Part shown: positions 34,101 to 48,100 of the stretch, piece after piece | How positions within the stretch are numbered: the stretch's first letter is position 1 | How the letters are laid out: the number at the start of each line of letters is the position of its first letter | DNA from: Antedon mediterranea | Lineage: Eukaryota; Echinodermata; Crinoidea; Comatulida; Antedonidae | Direction: 5' to 3' | Length of the DNA stretch: 64,000 nt | Assembly: GCF_964355755.1 (NCBI RefSeq) | Contig: NC_092675.1 | Coordinates: forward strand, 8,156,312 to 8,220,311 | Made by a program: the position numbers and the translations under genes | The notes under the pieces: generated by a model | Databases searched by the model: none | Told to the model about the DNA's origin: nothing | What the model saw: the letters and a program-made list of their open reading frames with translations, nothing else

Positions 34101-36150
34101 ATCATCACACACCAAATCTCATGAAATATCTCTAGTGTATTTCTCCAAGCTAATCCAGCTACATGGTATTGCCTTGAGGCTAAACTACACTGTATACTGG
34201 GCACTACCATCATTCCTGGCCCGTCAACCTGGACCACATTATGGTCCAACACAGTCGTGTACTACTGATTCCAAATAGTGAATTACATCCTGTGGTCAAG
34301 GATTTATTTGCACTTATGCTTATTTCCTCCAACATACAGAGTACGTAGGGCGTTTAATTTGCTTTTATACCGGTTAATTAAAAAATCGTTTATGCCTATT
34401 GTTGCATAAAGATCAAATTTAGACTGTAAATACTGGGATGATCACCCTAAATTTTCTTTTTCATTTAACAATTTTATATTTCACAGCCAGAAAAAAGCAT
34501 ACAGGGTTTTTTTTATTCATAACTGTTGAATTGCATCCCAATACATGGTACCTATTGGTATTATATCTATAATAATAAAGTACTCTCTTATAAATAGATG
34601 TATCTTTCCAAACTACTCCAACTACCTAATCTAATAATAGTACTATTAGCATACTACTGTACACTTTGTAGACAAGAAATAAGTTGTATCCACCTAGAGG
34701 ACTTATGGTAGTACTGTACAGTCGATCGTCCTCTCACTGGCCTGGTCAACATAATCTACGCCTACATTATTACAGTAATTAAAGTAGCCTACATTATTAC
34801 AGAGATTTTTTTTTTTCAGAAATCAAAGTTATGTGTATAGAAAGCAGTACTCGTATTAAAAACTAAGCAGGTTGTACTCTTGAACGCAAACTGGCAGGAA
34901 AATTTTGAATATTTTTTGTTGTTGAAATGATGGAATCCTAACTTCAATTTCCACGAACTGGAGACGAAGACATATTACGACCCTTTTATTTAAATTTATT
35001 TGGATAGACCTCCATGTAAATTCATTAAAGGCTATATGATTGTTTTATATTTTAATATGTGATAGTAGAAAATCATTGTGTATAATGAGGACTATGAATC
35101 TGATATTTACTTGCATTCTCATCTTTTTTAAATTGTATTTATAATGCTGGTAATGGATTTACTATTGAAAAAATCATGTGTCCACTTATCTCAAATTGTG
35201 GCACACCTCTAACCTTGGTAATAATAATAATAATAATAATAGGATTTTTATAGCGCACATACCACTCCAGAGTGCTCAAGAACTGACTGTGTTCTATATG
35301 AGTACATTTAATTTACCATATAGTAGTGTTTCCACCATACTTCAACCTGGTAATTGAATACATTTCATCGGGGTAAAATTATCACCTTTAACATAAAGTA
35401 TCCTCCTGAAACATGTATTTGTACTGTACTGCATCTACTATTCATTTTGTACTGCATCTACTATTCATTTAATTACTTAATACTAATTTGGGTGATTTAT
35501 GTCTAACTTCAGGAATGATCTGAGGCTAGAAGAACGAATTTCTGCACATATAATTTATATAAAAAATAAACCAATGTTTTCCTAAAAATTTAACCCCTAC
35601 GTTGATAACTAACAAAGAAATTATTGAAATTGTGTTCTCACAATATATGTGTACTGTATCTACATATGCATACTGCTGTACTTGTTTTTAACCGCATAAT
35701 GGCATTAAAAAAAAGAATGTTTTATAATTATTATGTTATTTCCAAATATTAAAGGTCTGAAACCGAAACTAAATGTTACCAAACTATGTTTTTGAAAATC
35801 TCTATGATATAATATAACAATATGAACATAATATTAAATTATATTGACTATTTTTGATAATCATCATGTCCTTATAAATTCATTTATATTTCTTTTGTGT
35901 AATATAGTTCATATATTATGTATTAAATAAATTGGTAAGGCCCTATACTATTTATATTTAAGGAAAGTTTATATACACTATTATTTTATGCCTACCAATA
36001 TTAGTATTAATTGTTTATGTAACTATTTTGTCTATAATTGCATTGATTTTTTCTATAGGCCAATGGCATTAATGTTTTTCTCAAAGCAAATTAGCCTAAT
36101 AATGCCATATTTAGACACATAATTCATTGATTTCTGATATTCTGTACTTG
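31200..36150. other. Interior of the ~7-kb inverted-repeat unit
   Basis: Mostly AT-rich. TATAAATAG at 31501 and CCAAGATGGCGGC at 33506 are promoter-like words. A 23-base word, GGAATCCGGCACTTTTCTCA plus TCA (first base G at 31605), recurs near 33168, differing only in its leading bases. CAACTCGTACC words cluster at 33750-33805 and match the inverted arms. A TAA microsatellite (35218-35242) precedes GGATTTTTATAGCGCACAT. Apart from the small two-exon candidate, no gene was recognised. Confidence 0.4.
33253..34278 (+). CDS. Candidate small two-exon gene inside the inverted-repeat unit
   Basis: ATG 33253 reads MALVQACLT and reaches a donor, CAG|GTAAAA, at 33280/33281 (phase 1). An acceptor, TTTTTTTCACAG, at 34084 opens in the matching phase with ANYQTESSHTKSHEISLVYF, runs 64 codons to TAG 34276-34278 and contains LHGIALRLNYTVYWALPSFL. 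The total is about 74 residues with no known domain. AT-rich DNA rarely stays open this long by chance, but not so rarely as to prove coding. Confidence 0.22.
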
Positions 36151-37180
36151 TGTATGCATTACTAAAATAGTAGTTATTTTATTTCATTTATAATGTATGT
36201 ATAAACATTTATTCAGTTCTTTTTTTACCTTTTTAAGTTTAAAAAATATTAAAATACCTATCAACCTTTCTGTTATTGTTACTATTATAATATTTTTTGC
36301 AGAAGATTGATTTCAATAAAAAAAATTTAAAACATTTAATTTGACTTATACTGTACTATGTTAGTTCAGGAGATGAAGTGTGTGTTGGTAGAATCTGGTG
36401 TGTTTGAGGTTGGTGATGTGAGGTGTATTTTTGTGACTTTAAGACCTAAATTAGATGTTTTCTGAAGAAAAGAAGCAAATATGCTTCCCAATAAAATAGT
36501 ATGTAATAGTGTATATTAAAGTACATTGAATGAATTCGAGCGGAAAAATAACACACATAAAAAAACATTCATTTCCTTGTCGAAAAGCGCCCTCTCTAGT
36601 TTTCTATCCATAACCCTAATTTTTAATGTTCAATGTGATATTTATTGAAGTGCTTTGAATACGTTGACGAAATTTTGAGGTATGACACCTTGTTCGGAGT
36701 AGAATCAGCTTCCAGCATTAAATGTTAAAAATAAGTTTATATTACTCATTAATTAATAATAATTATTAATAAAAAAATAGAAAACTAGAGAGGGCGCTTT
36801 TCGACAAGGAAATGAATTATTTTTTATGTGTGTTATTTTTCCGCTTCCGAGTTTATTCAATGTAGTGTAATATACACTGTTACATACTATTTTATTGGGA
36901 AGTAATTATTTTTGTGTGAATCTTCTTGGAGTTGTTTGAAAGCCTATCCACTTACTTCTTTTCTTCAGAAAACATCTAATTTAGGTCTTAAAGTGACAAA
37001 AATACACCTCACATCACCAACCTCCAACACACCAGATTCTACCAACACACACTTCATCTCTCCTGAACTAACATAGTACAGTATAAATCAAATTAATTGT
37101 TTACCATTTTTTTTATTGAAATCAATCTGCCTCAAAAAATATTATAATAGTAACAATAACAGAAAGGTAGATAGGTATTT
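36150..37180. mobile_element. Foldback-like element with ~280-bp arms
   Basis: The left arm (about 36355-36620) and right arm (about 36775-37085) are reverse complements. Examples are TTCTGAAGAAAAGAAG / CTTCTTTTCTTCAGAAA and AAGCGCCCTCTCTAGTTTTC / its complement. A rearranged copy of the right arm plus outer flank is at 40290-41060. It lies just inside the right ~600-bp inverted repeat. Confidence 0.75.
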
Positions 37181-37182
37181 TA

Positions 37183-37789
37183 GACGTACTAGTACTGTGT
37201 AGTGGATGTTAACAATACATGTCTGGCTCTACGAGGCCTTTTTATGCTCATAGGATGGCTTTTTTGGGCGTCCCAATGTAGGCCTATGCCTATAGCTAGG
37301 ACAGATTTCCCATTCCTGCAGGCCTGTAGCCTATGCTCTAGTAGGGCGGCCGGGTGTACTCTGGTCGATTCACCCCTGGTCGACTCGTACCCATGCCAAC
37401 TCGTACTTAACTTCCTACCCTAAACTCGTATCCAACCAAATAATTGGTTTGATTTCCCGCTAGACTAGTATGCCTAGCCTAGCTACAATATTCATTATGC
37501 CCTGCTAAAAAGGTAGATGAGCTACTAGACTAATTACGTAATTCGTATAATAATAACAATAATTGACTAGAAGGCCTAAAAGCGGCGGAAAACACCTATC
37601 CATTCTTGCATGGCAGTACGAAAACCTGCCTATGGTTGTACATCATTGTAAATTGTCAACACACACTGTGCTACAGACAGTGTACCATGTGTTAAAAGTA
37701 CAGCATTTATAGCAGACAGCAACGTGTATAACTTTCTATAGTTTTACAGATAGCACCTGTGGACAGTAGCAGAATCGGGTGTCTCGAGA
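37183..37789. repeat. ~600-bp inverted repeat, right arm
   Basis: Reverse complement of 30586-31190, with a few substitutions. Together the arms enclose about 6 kb. A 110-bp piece of the outer end (ACAGACAGTGTACCATGTG to GACAGTAGCAGAATC) recurs at about 40940-41050. Confidence 0.85.
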
Positions 37790-38640
37790 GCTCTACCAAG
37801 GAAGTATATGAAAAACATATTGCCATCTGTAAAACTAATTGATACCAAGACAAAACAATATATACGACAATTAATTTAGAACAAGAAATAAAACATGCAA
37901 TCAATTAAACAAGAATAGAACATAAAATATATTTACATAAGAGGTACAGTATGTTACATTTTTTTTTATTATAGGCCTACCATTATTGTAGTAAATTTTA
38001 GGCTACCCATTATTATTAACATATTCAATAAAATGATAATAATAATAATATAATTGTACACATCATAGGTCGTTGACTTGTATCGTGCTTAAAGTTGCAA
38101 ATGACTTACCTTGGTATTGAGCATTTAATCCTATTATGTCCATTTTATTGGAAAGTTTTAAAAGATCCAAATATGATTATTCTTACTATTCATTTATTTG
38201 TATGATGTCCGTGTTTTTTTCTCATAGTGACATAGGTGGTTATTCACTTCAGAAGACGGATTCTTACAAAAGAGTCTAATGCTGTTATTCTTCCTATCTT
38301 ATTGTAAAATAACCTTTTACCTATCAATGTATTTGTGAGATATTTGATAATAATATAGAATCTATTCTTCTTTTTTGTCGCATTGCTGTCATATTTAGGT
38401 ATCATACGGTAATTATTAGTTTTCCATATATTTTATTTGTACTCCTTTACCTGGAAACATAATAAGAGGCCATTAACTCTTACTAAAAGACAAATCATAG
38501 TTATATTAGGAGCCGATAATCTGGTTTCGCACAAATCTTTCCTGTTATTCTTTTGATTTAACATAGAAGATATGTTCATGTTTGGTACTTACCGGTACTA
38601 ATATTGTAAGCAATAATAATGCTAATCATAATATCACACG
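37790..38640. other. Non-coding, with a diverged fourth promoter-like copy
   Basis: Positions 38110-38540 loosely follow the promoter block of the signal-exon copies. Shared features are a GTCATTTACTTC-like motif, CCTTTTACCTA, CTGGAAACATAATAA, CCATTCACTCTACTAAAAGA-like text and TATATTAGGAGCCG. The TATA word and the ATG exon are lost. Confidence 0.5.
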
Positions 38641-39104
38641 ATAGGTTATTGACATGACATATATTGTATAAAAATTGTTGGAAAGTTTCCAAATAACTAT
38701 TCATTACTATTCATTATATATGTATTGGTATGAAGATTTTTCCGTGATTTTGTCGTAATATTTTACCGGGAAACCCATATTGTACCCAGATAGTTGGTCA
38801 TTTACTTCAACACATATTTTGAAAACGAATTCTTACCAAAGAACCTGATGCTGTTTTGTCTACCTTATTGTATAATTACCTTTTACCTACTGTAATAAAC
38901 ATATTTATTGACGCAAATAACGCAAGTAATATGTATAATAATACATATTAATAAATTATTGATTTATTATACCGTTTCCAAAAACGTGAATTTTTGCATA
39001 TATTACACGTCTATTATGTTGGGTATTTTTTCCACATATTGTTGTTGTAATCCCTACCTGGAAACATAATAAGAAGCCATTCACTCTACTAAAAGACGAA
39101 TGGT

Positions 39105-39112
39105 TATAAAAG
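39105..39112 (+). promoter_or_regulatory. TATA box of the EGF-repeat gene (signal-exon copy 2)
   Basis: TATAAAAG is followed by GAGCCGTTACTCTGGTATCG, 62 bases before ATG 39174. Upstream, ~450 bp (from about 38640) is conserved with copies 1 and 3, which suggests the regulatory block was duplicated with the exon. Confidence 0.7.
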
Positions 39113-39173
39113 GAGCCGTTACTCTGGTATCGTACAAATTGATAAGTTTGATTCTCTACAACTTACAAACAAG

Positions 39174-42100
39174 ATGTTACTCCTCAAGAACCGCCTGTTC
39201 GTTCTATTTGTAGTTATCGGAGTTGCTCATGTCCGAGCATTCCCTCAAACTCAAAGTAAGTTCTGTGTATTTATTTTTTATTATGATACCATACCGCTAC
39301 AGTCCAGACTAAGTATAGTTATTCCGTTATTACGACGTTTGGTGTTTTAGTTTAGCTCATTGGCAATAGTGCGATTTAAACTTGTAAAATTGCAATATCA
39401 ATAGGAATTGCTCTATGGTATCAATTACGATAGTTGATTTACTGTAATTGTCTTTAAAATTTAATTTTAGTTTCTTGTTTGCTTATAAATATTATTTGTT
39501 TATAGTTCCTTGACTTAAAGAGACAGTGAACCTCTATAACTCACAATCTAAAAATCACAATCTATATATAAATTTACGTAAGGGCAAAATTAGATAAATC
39601 GCGGTTTATTTCTAGAATTTTTACTCGATGGTATATAAAGTTGGTTCGTACTTTCGGTACTGATTTTAACCACCTGATGTAACCCTGTTTACTAATTAAA
39701 TTGAGTTAGATAATTAGTTATTGACGATTAAAACGAATTTAGGTTCAACGATTTGCCCCAAATAGGGGTGTTTTCCGATCGTGGTATACACTGTCTAATG
39801 GATGTCCAACTTGAAAAATACCCGCACACAATAATACGAGGACGCTTCGCATTTTCCTATCTCCTCCTACGATAATTGTTTTTAATAGCTGAAAACCGGT
39901 TGAACTGCTCGAGTACAGCATCATAATGTTGAAGACAGGCCGATTTTCTTTAAAAAATACTATTTTGATAGATTTAATTTACGTTTTTACAAATGTATTG
40001 ATTTGCGATGAATGGAACATTCCAATCTCTCGGTCTGCCAGTTTGGTTTAACACAAGTAGGTAAATTTATGAGCCCTTGGAGAATAAACTTGCAATACTT
40101 TGACAATACAGTACTGCAAATACCTATTAACCATTTTTGGTCGTCATTTGAATCGAACATTTCTTACTAATTCTGGCTGTTTACGCAACATATAAAAGAC
40201 GTTTCAAATGTTTTTAAATACGAAAAGTATTTTTTTATCGATGTTTTTTATTATGTTTTTAAGCAAAATTCTATCCAAAACACGAATTTGTAATGTTAAA
40301 TGTAATATTTATTGAAGTGCTTTGAATACGTGAAATTTGGAGGTATGAAACTTTGTTAAGGAGTAGAACCAGCTTCCAGCATTAAATGTTAAAAATATGT
40401 TTATATTACTCAATAATTAATGATAATTATTAATAAATTAATAGAAAACTAGAGAGGGCACTTTTCTATCAGAAAATGAATGTTTTTTTATGTGCGTTAT
40501 TATTCCGCTTGAGTTTATTCAATGTACTGTAATGTACACTGTTATACTATTCTATTGGGAAGTAATTATTTTTGTGTGAATCTTCTTGGAGTTGTTTGAA
40601 AGCGTATCCACTTACTTCTTTTCTTCAGAAAACATCTAATTTAGGTCTTAAAGTGACCACTATACACCTCACACCACCAACTTCCAACACGGCATATTCT
40701 GCCCACACACACTTCATCTCTCCTACTAACATAGTACAGTATAAGTCAAAGTAATTGTTTTAAATTTTAAACAACCTGCCTCAAAAAATATTATATAATA
40801 GTAACAATAACAGAAAGGTAGATAGGTATTGTAATAATTTTTTAATTTAAAAATGTAAAAAAAAACTGAATAAATGTTTATACATACATTATAAATGAAA
40901 TAAAATAAGTACTATTTTAGTAATGCATACACAAGTACTGTGCTACAGACAGTGTACCATGTGTTAAAAGTACAGCATTTATAGCAGACAGCAACGTGTA
41001 TAACTTGCTATAGTTTTACAGGTAGCACTTAGGGACAGTAGCAGAATCTGGTGAAAGTTTCCAAACTTGCAAATAACTTTTCATTACTCTTCATTATATC
41101 TATGTATTGGTATGGAGATTTTTCCGTGATTTTATCGTAATCTTTTACATGGAAACCAATTTTGTGCCCAGATAGTTGGTCATTTACTTCAACACATATT
41201 TTGAAGACGAATTCCTACAAAAGAGCCTGATGCTGTTTTGTCTACCTTATTGTATAATGCCCTTTTACCTACTGTAATAAACATATTTAGTGACGGAAAT
41301 AACGCAAGTAATATATATAATAATGTCATTAATAGAATCATTCTTCACACTTAAATGATTTATTATACCGTTCCCAAAAAACGTTAATTCTTACTAAAAT
41401 GTCTATTATGTTGCCACATATTGTTGTTGTATTCCCTACCTGGCATAATAAAACGCCATTCACTCTACTAAAAGACGAATGGTTATAAAAGGAGCCGTTA
41501 CTCTAGTATCGTACAAATTAATAAGTTTGATTCTCTTGATAAGTGACCTACAACTTACAAACAAGATGTTACTCCTCAAGAACAGCCTGTTCTTTCTTTT
41601 TGTAGTTATCAGTCCGAAAATTCCCTCAAACTCAACGTAAATTTTGTGTATTTATTTTCTATTATGATAACATACTTTTCAAGACTAAGAATAGTTATGT
41701 CGTTATTAAGATGTTTTGTGTTCAGCTTATTTGCAATAGTGCCAATTACAATATCAATAGGAGGTGATTTATGGTATCACACATAGAGATGAGGCACACT
41801 CGTTGATATCTGAAACAATGCCTATACATGGCTGCAATCGCGTGCTCAAGTTAGTGTTTACCGACCAACCAACCGCCGAAATTCTAAGCGTTAGATTCGC
41901 GATTTGCACGCGACTAAAAAGCAGCACCAAACAAACAGGGGTTATGCGCACTCATTTGTGTCTAATAATGAAAACATTAACACAAATACAAATTAATTAA
42001 ATTTTTTATATATTCTGTATATTTTATATTCATTTTTAACTTGTATTAAGTTGTATGTTACAGGGATTGCGGACACAAATGTGTTATGGCGCTCTGTTGC

Positions 42101-45100
42101 TGTCGCAACCCCTGGACCGCTTGTTGTCGAATAAAGAAAAACAAAACAAAAAAAAAACAATGTTTAGTGAATGAGTGGCCGAGCGGTTAAGACAGTGGAA
42201 CCGTAATTACGTAGCCATAACATCAGCAAGTGTTCGAGGCTCACTCACTTCATGGTTCTGGTGGTAGAACGAGTCTTCTTGGAGGACTATAAACCGTAGG
42301 TCCAGTGTACACATACTTTAAAGTACCTAGTACCAGACGAGTAAGGGGTTAACCGGGTGTACTAGTATATCACAGCCACTGATCATAATTGGGCCCTCTG
42401 TGTTAATTCAATTCAATCATGTGCGACTATACTCAAATATCAAATAAGATTCTGTACAGTATAGGAAGATCATGAAGGCTTGTGACTTTGACAGTTTACC
42501 ACTACTGTTCTTCGTATTCACATAATTTAATTTATGCTTTAGATTAAACTTATGGAAATATTCTTGTAAAAGAAATACTGTATATATTTATTCTGTTGAT
42601 ATAAATAAATGGTACGTATAGTACCACGAATGATGATGATGATGATAGCACTAAGCCAACATTTGTTCCCCTATCTTCTCCCAAACCGCCAGTCCGATAC
42701 CAGCGCTGTTTGAGCTGGGGCACCTTTTAATTCCTCTTTATCCATAAGTCAATATTGGAACGGCAAATTTGTACAAAAATGTGTGTTTTTTAGACCAATA
42801 TTTTTGCAAATGCCGAACGATGCTGTACTGATTTATTTCGAAAATAAATCCTGAACCGGATTGACGATAAGTATTCTGTGCCCATCACTTATTAAAAAAT
42901 ACATAAGAAAATATAACACATCAATCAAAGTACAAAAAGCGTGAACAATGAAATAAATTTTCTGTCTTACCTAACTTAAAGAACAACTTCACCGAGAACC
43001 ATATTTTAAAAACGTGTTAGGGGATATACATATGATTTCAGAGCAATCGCGAGATTTACGATATCACTGCACGTGCTCGCCGTACAGCCGTCGCCGTAAA
43101 TTGCTGTGACGTCACAAGTGCATGGTAACATCTACCTCATTAGTTTTCACTGTTGTTGACAAGAGATAGGTACCGTCCCTTTAATTTCCAATTTGACCGC
43201 TATTATGATTACATTTTCCAGAACGTTTAGCCTAGAGAGAATTGACTATTAACCCACGGGGTAGCTAGAAGTATAACGTATGTGATTACACAATGGATTC
43301 ACTTAACCAAAACACACTCTGTGGTGTCGGTGTGTGGTGGTGATTCTGCAGCCAGTTGATATGCCTACTAGCGTTTATGAATGCCTAATATCATGAACTG
43401 TTATAATTTACTCACCATCGTCTTTGAGTGTTAGGTCGGTGGATTACTATATTTATAAACGTCGATCGTAATCGTTTTTAGTTCGATATGATTGAATGAT
43501 TCCAGGCAGAGCATCTTACGTCATGTTTCCAGCTACTCTTTCGGGCCAATATACAAATCTGGCAGAGCGTGATCATTTCTAGTAAACACAATTTTTTAAT
43601 GAATCGTAAAAAATATAAATTTGGCAAATGTATAGCCTAATACAGGTCTAGCAATTGGAGTGTCGGTGTCTATCAGCTCTTTTTTTGTATGTTAGCAACA
43701 GTTTAAACGCATGAGGTAGATTTAGCCATGCACTTGTGACGGCAACGACTGCAGTGGTGGCGCCAGCGGGGGGGCTACGGGGGCTCTAGCCCCCTCGTCG
43801 GGGAGCCTAGCCCCCCCCCCCCCCCCCCCCCCGTCGGGGAACACGGGTACTTTTTGTCGGGGAATATAACATACAGTAAAAAACGTTCGCGTTCACTTCA
43901 TATAGCTTCAGCGCCTAGAAAACCACGACGTTCCATTGACCGTGAGAGTACGTCAGAGGGCACTTTTATGCATTCATTATTGCCAGAGATCTAACTACTA
44001 AACAATAGCTAGTACGCACTTGTTTGGCGGTATCCCTTTGTACAAATCGTTCACCGTTGGGTCGAGACGCGTGATATCATGTTGTTCCATCCAGGGACCA
44101 AAATGTGTAATGTAGTTATTTTCCAGGCGAAGTTTACCGACGGTTACCGAAGGGAACACGGGTACTTTTTGTCGGGGAATATAATATACAGTAAAAACGT
44201 TCGCGTTCACTTTGTAGCTTCAGCGCCTAGAAAACCGCGACGTCTCATTGACCGTGAGAGTACGTCAGAGTGCTATTATGCAATTTATATGCATTCATTA
44301 TTGCCAGCGATCTAACTTACTACTAAACATTAGCTAGGTACGCACTTGTCTGGCGGTATCCCTTTGTACGAATCGTTCAACGTTGGGTCGAGACGCGTGA
44401 TATCAAGTTCCATCCAGGGACCAAAATGTGTAATGTAGTTATTTTCCAGGCGAAGTTTACCGACGGTTCGGGTACTTTTTGTCGGGGAATACAATTCGTT
44501 CGCGTTCACTTCGTAGCTTCAGCGCCTAGAAAACCTCGACGTTTCATTGACCGTGAGAGTACGTCAGAGTGATATTATGAACTTTATATGCATTCATTAT
44601 TGCCAGCGATCTAACTTACTACTAGCTATAGGTACGCACCTGTCTGGCGGTATCCCTTTGTACGAATCGTTCAACGTTGGGTCGTGATATCATGTTCCAT
44701 CCAGGGACCAAAATGTGTACTGTAGTTATTTTTCCAGGCGAAGTTTATGGGGCGCCATAAGCAACAAAAGTGTGTAGCTGAAAAATGTATGTGTACATTT
44801 AAAATGTTTGTGTGTGTGATTGCAAAATGTATTTGTAAACCTAAAAATGTGTGTGTATTTGTAAAATGCATGTTTGTAATTGTAAAACGTAGTTGTACAC
44901 TTTTAAAATGTAGTTGTACACTTTTAAAATGTAGTTGTAACAAGAAATGTATACTTGTAACGCTTGGTTAGAGATCTCTAATCAAGCGTGAAGACCATAC
45001 CATTTCTCAAGAGGGGTATACCATGGAAAATGGCTATCTGACCGGCGGCCTGCGGCGATTTTTTTTTCGTACATAAGTTGGGGACCCCCTCATGAAACGT

Positions 45101-48100
45101 CACAAAATAAACATGAATAATTCATCAGTTAAATTTGTTGTTCCGTGTGCACCCAAGCGTATAGCAACAAGAAGCGATTACACAACTGCGATACGATACC
45201 TTCTACAACAGTAGGCCTAGGATTCTAAGTCAATTCACGCGATTGCCTTCGCGCACTCTTCTTCACACAAAATGTGTCGAGTCGAGGCTAATCGACAGCT
45301 AGGCAAGACATTAAACTAAGTAGTAATTCATTGGACATAGCCCAAAGAAAGCTTAGACCCACAAGAATAAAGAATGTGTATAATTTGTGTACTGTATTTT
45401 TTTTAATTCTGCTATTTTATTATCAAACAATGCATGTACTCAAAGGAACTTTAAAAATGCGCGTATATGAACACATGAGATGGGAAGATTAGACCCACTA
45501 GAATCGTACCACACTTGTGTAATCACTTCTTGTTGCTATACGCTTGGGTGCACACGGAACAAGAACATTTAACTGATGAATTATTCATGTTTATTTTGTG
45601 ACGTTTCATGAGGGGGTCCCCAACTTATGTACGAAAAAAAAAATCGCTACCGGGATGCGGGATATTTTGACGCCATATCTACAATGTCCCTCTCATATTG
45701 GTCTAACTCCTCTCTACGTTGCGGATAAGCTCCGCACAATATATTTTTATAAATGCCAAAGGCATATATGAACTTGTTTAACCTTATATCTTTAGTGTGG
45801 GCATTTGCACCATCCTTGTTGTTGGATTCGATGGATAGACCAGAGTAATACGGAATCATTATTGATGCTAAATTAACATCCCTACCTGAAATGATCTGTT
45901 GCCGGATTGCCGGAGAGATTGTTTCCACTAATAGACAAGTTCTATTTCCTCTGAAATATGGTGTAAGAAGCATTTTTGGGTAGAAGCTGGGATCAACTTG
46001 ATTTAGGATATTTCGACCTCGCTGATTACGAATATGGCGGATCCCAAGCGTTTAATCTATTTAACCATATTTTACATTATTCATTCTGTTAGTTCGCTAC
46101 AATACAATTTCAAAGCAAATTTTTATTATAGTTTATACACAATACCATCTGGAGTAACCCGCGGACTCCACTACAAGGACATTGAATATCAATAGATAAT
46201 TATACCTAGTGACCTCACACAAGGTTACCGTACTAATAAATTAAACGTAAAAGACTAGGCGACATATTTATAAAAACAGGTGTCCCTATCAAATAGATCA
46301 GATTCACTCGACACGGCCCTCCAAGCATATAACGCTCCTGCGAACAACAATACCTCAAGGATGTTAAAAAAACTAGATTTGGATATTCCGCCAAATCTCT
46401 ATCATTATAGACAGGTTCCATTTCTCAAAAAACGGCCTAGAAAACGAATCAAGAAGCATTTTTGGGTAAAAGCTGGGATCCACTTGATTTAGGATATTTC
46501 GACCTCGCTGATTACGAATATGGCGGATCCCAAGCGAAATTCGGCCATCTAAGCCCTTAATTTGAATAATTAAAAATGGTGGCCATTTTTTATAATTAAT
46601 TACCCTATATCTCGAGAACCACTAGTCACAGATAATTAATTTTGGTCTCAAAATGTTTTAAATATATGTTTTTATATTCACTTTAATGACACATTTTCTC
46701 AAAAAATGGATGCAAGTCTTATTTCTGACATTTTGACCTTTATTTTTTAAATATAATTTATTTGAAATTGGTAAAACCAATGACAATTATGTTTGAGAGG
46801 GTCCCTTAAACACAGAAAGACCTACATTCCTGTGTTTGAATTTTTCATTTAGCTATTTCCATTGAGGAGATAATTGTATATACACTTGTAGGTGTAGTAG
46901 GAGAAAAATCTGTATTGTAATTAGGTAATAATATGTAATTGTAACCCAACAATGACTTTAATCTTCAAATCCTTTGGCAGAAAGATGTATACTTTTAAAT
47001 ATGCTATAATTAAATTTTTTTTTTTTTTAAATATTAATTTTTTTGAAAAATAATTAAAATTAATTAATTTATTATTTTTGTATAAATTAAAAATTATTCT
47101 TAACATGATGCATATCATATGAAAGTGCATGAAAATGTCTTTTATATAAAACATAAATCAACTCAATAGGCCCATGTTCAGGTGTTTTATGAGCCAAAAG
47201 AAAAAAATTTATTCAGCCACCTTTTAACGCTAATACTAGAAATATAAACTAACTTTATTTCAGGCTATATACCCGTTGGTGATCCTTGTCTAAATCACCG
47301 ATGTGGTGACAACGGAATATGCGTTGCAAATGCGTGGGGAACGGGATATTACTGTCAATGTGTGGGATCGTGCTACAGTGGTGCATACTGTGATATATGT
47401 AAGTTTATTCTTTTTCATTACTAGTTAAATTATGGATAATGTTACAGTATAAACAACTCACTCACTGTCATCCTGATCAAAGATCTGTCAGCAAGCAGCT
47501 TTATTTTCATTTTTTTCATATTTATGTTATGTTTAACATCACCAGGTCCATACCCAATTTAAATATAATGGAATTATACACTTTTTTCTTACAGATAATG
47601 ATCCTTGTCATGATTATAGTAATCCATGTCAAAACTCTGGTCTCTGTATTTCTGAGGGTTGTAATTTTTGGTGTAAATGTCCCACATGCTATACTGGTGA
47701 CAGTTGTGAAAATGGTAAGACACTGTCTAACATCTTACATATATTACATGAGTTCTTTGTCAGAAAACGAGTAAAATTTAACTAATTTTAGAGATAATGC
47801 CTAAATAAAACAAACGATAGATTTTTCATTGTTGTAACTATTAAACAAAAATCTAAATCTAAAACTTTATTTCATTTGATGACATTTTACTTTATTGTTT
47901 TACAGAAATTGATCCTTGCAGTGATATTGACTGTAATGGTGGCAAATGTGATGTAATCTCAACTAATTCAGTGTGTTCATACCAATGTATTAATTGTCCT
48001 GCTCACTATTCTGGAGATAACTGTGAAATATGTAAGTTACTTAATTCTACATTCATTAATCATTATCAAATAATATTCCATATAAAATCATTTGTGCTTT

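Noticed and set aside
41764-42000. Short overlapping ORFs on both strands in the EGF gene intron
   Set aside because: Complementary shadows without splice sites or known motifs.
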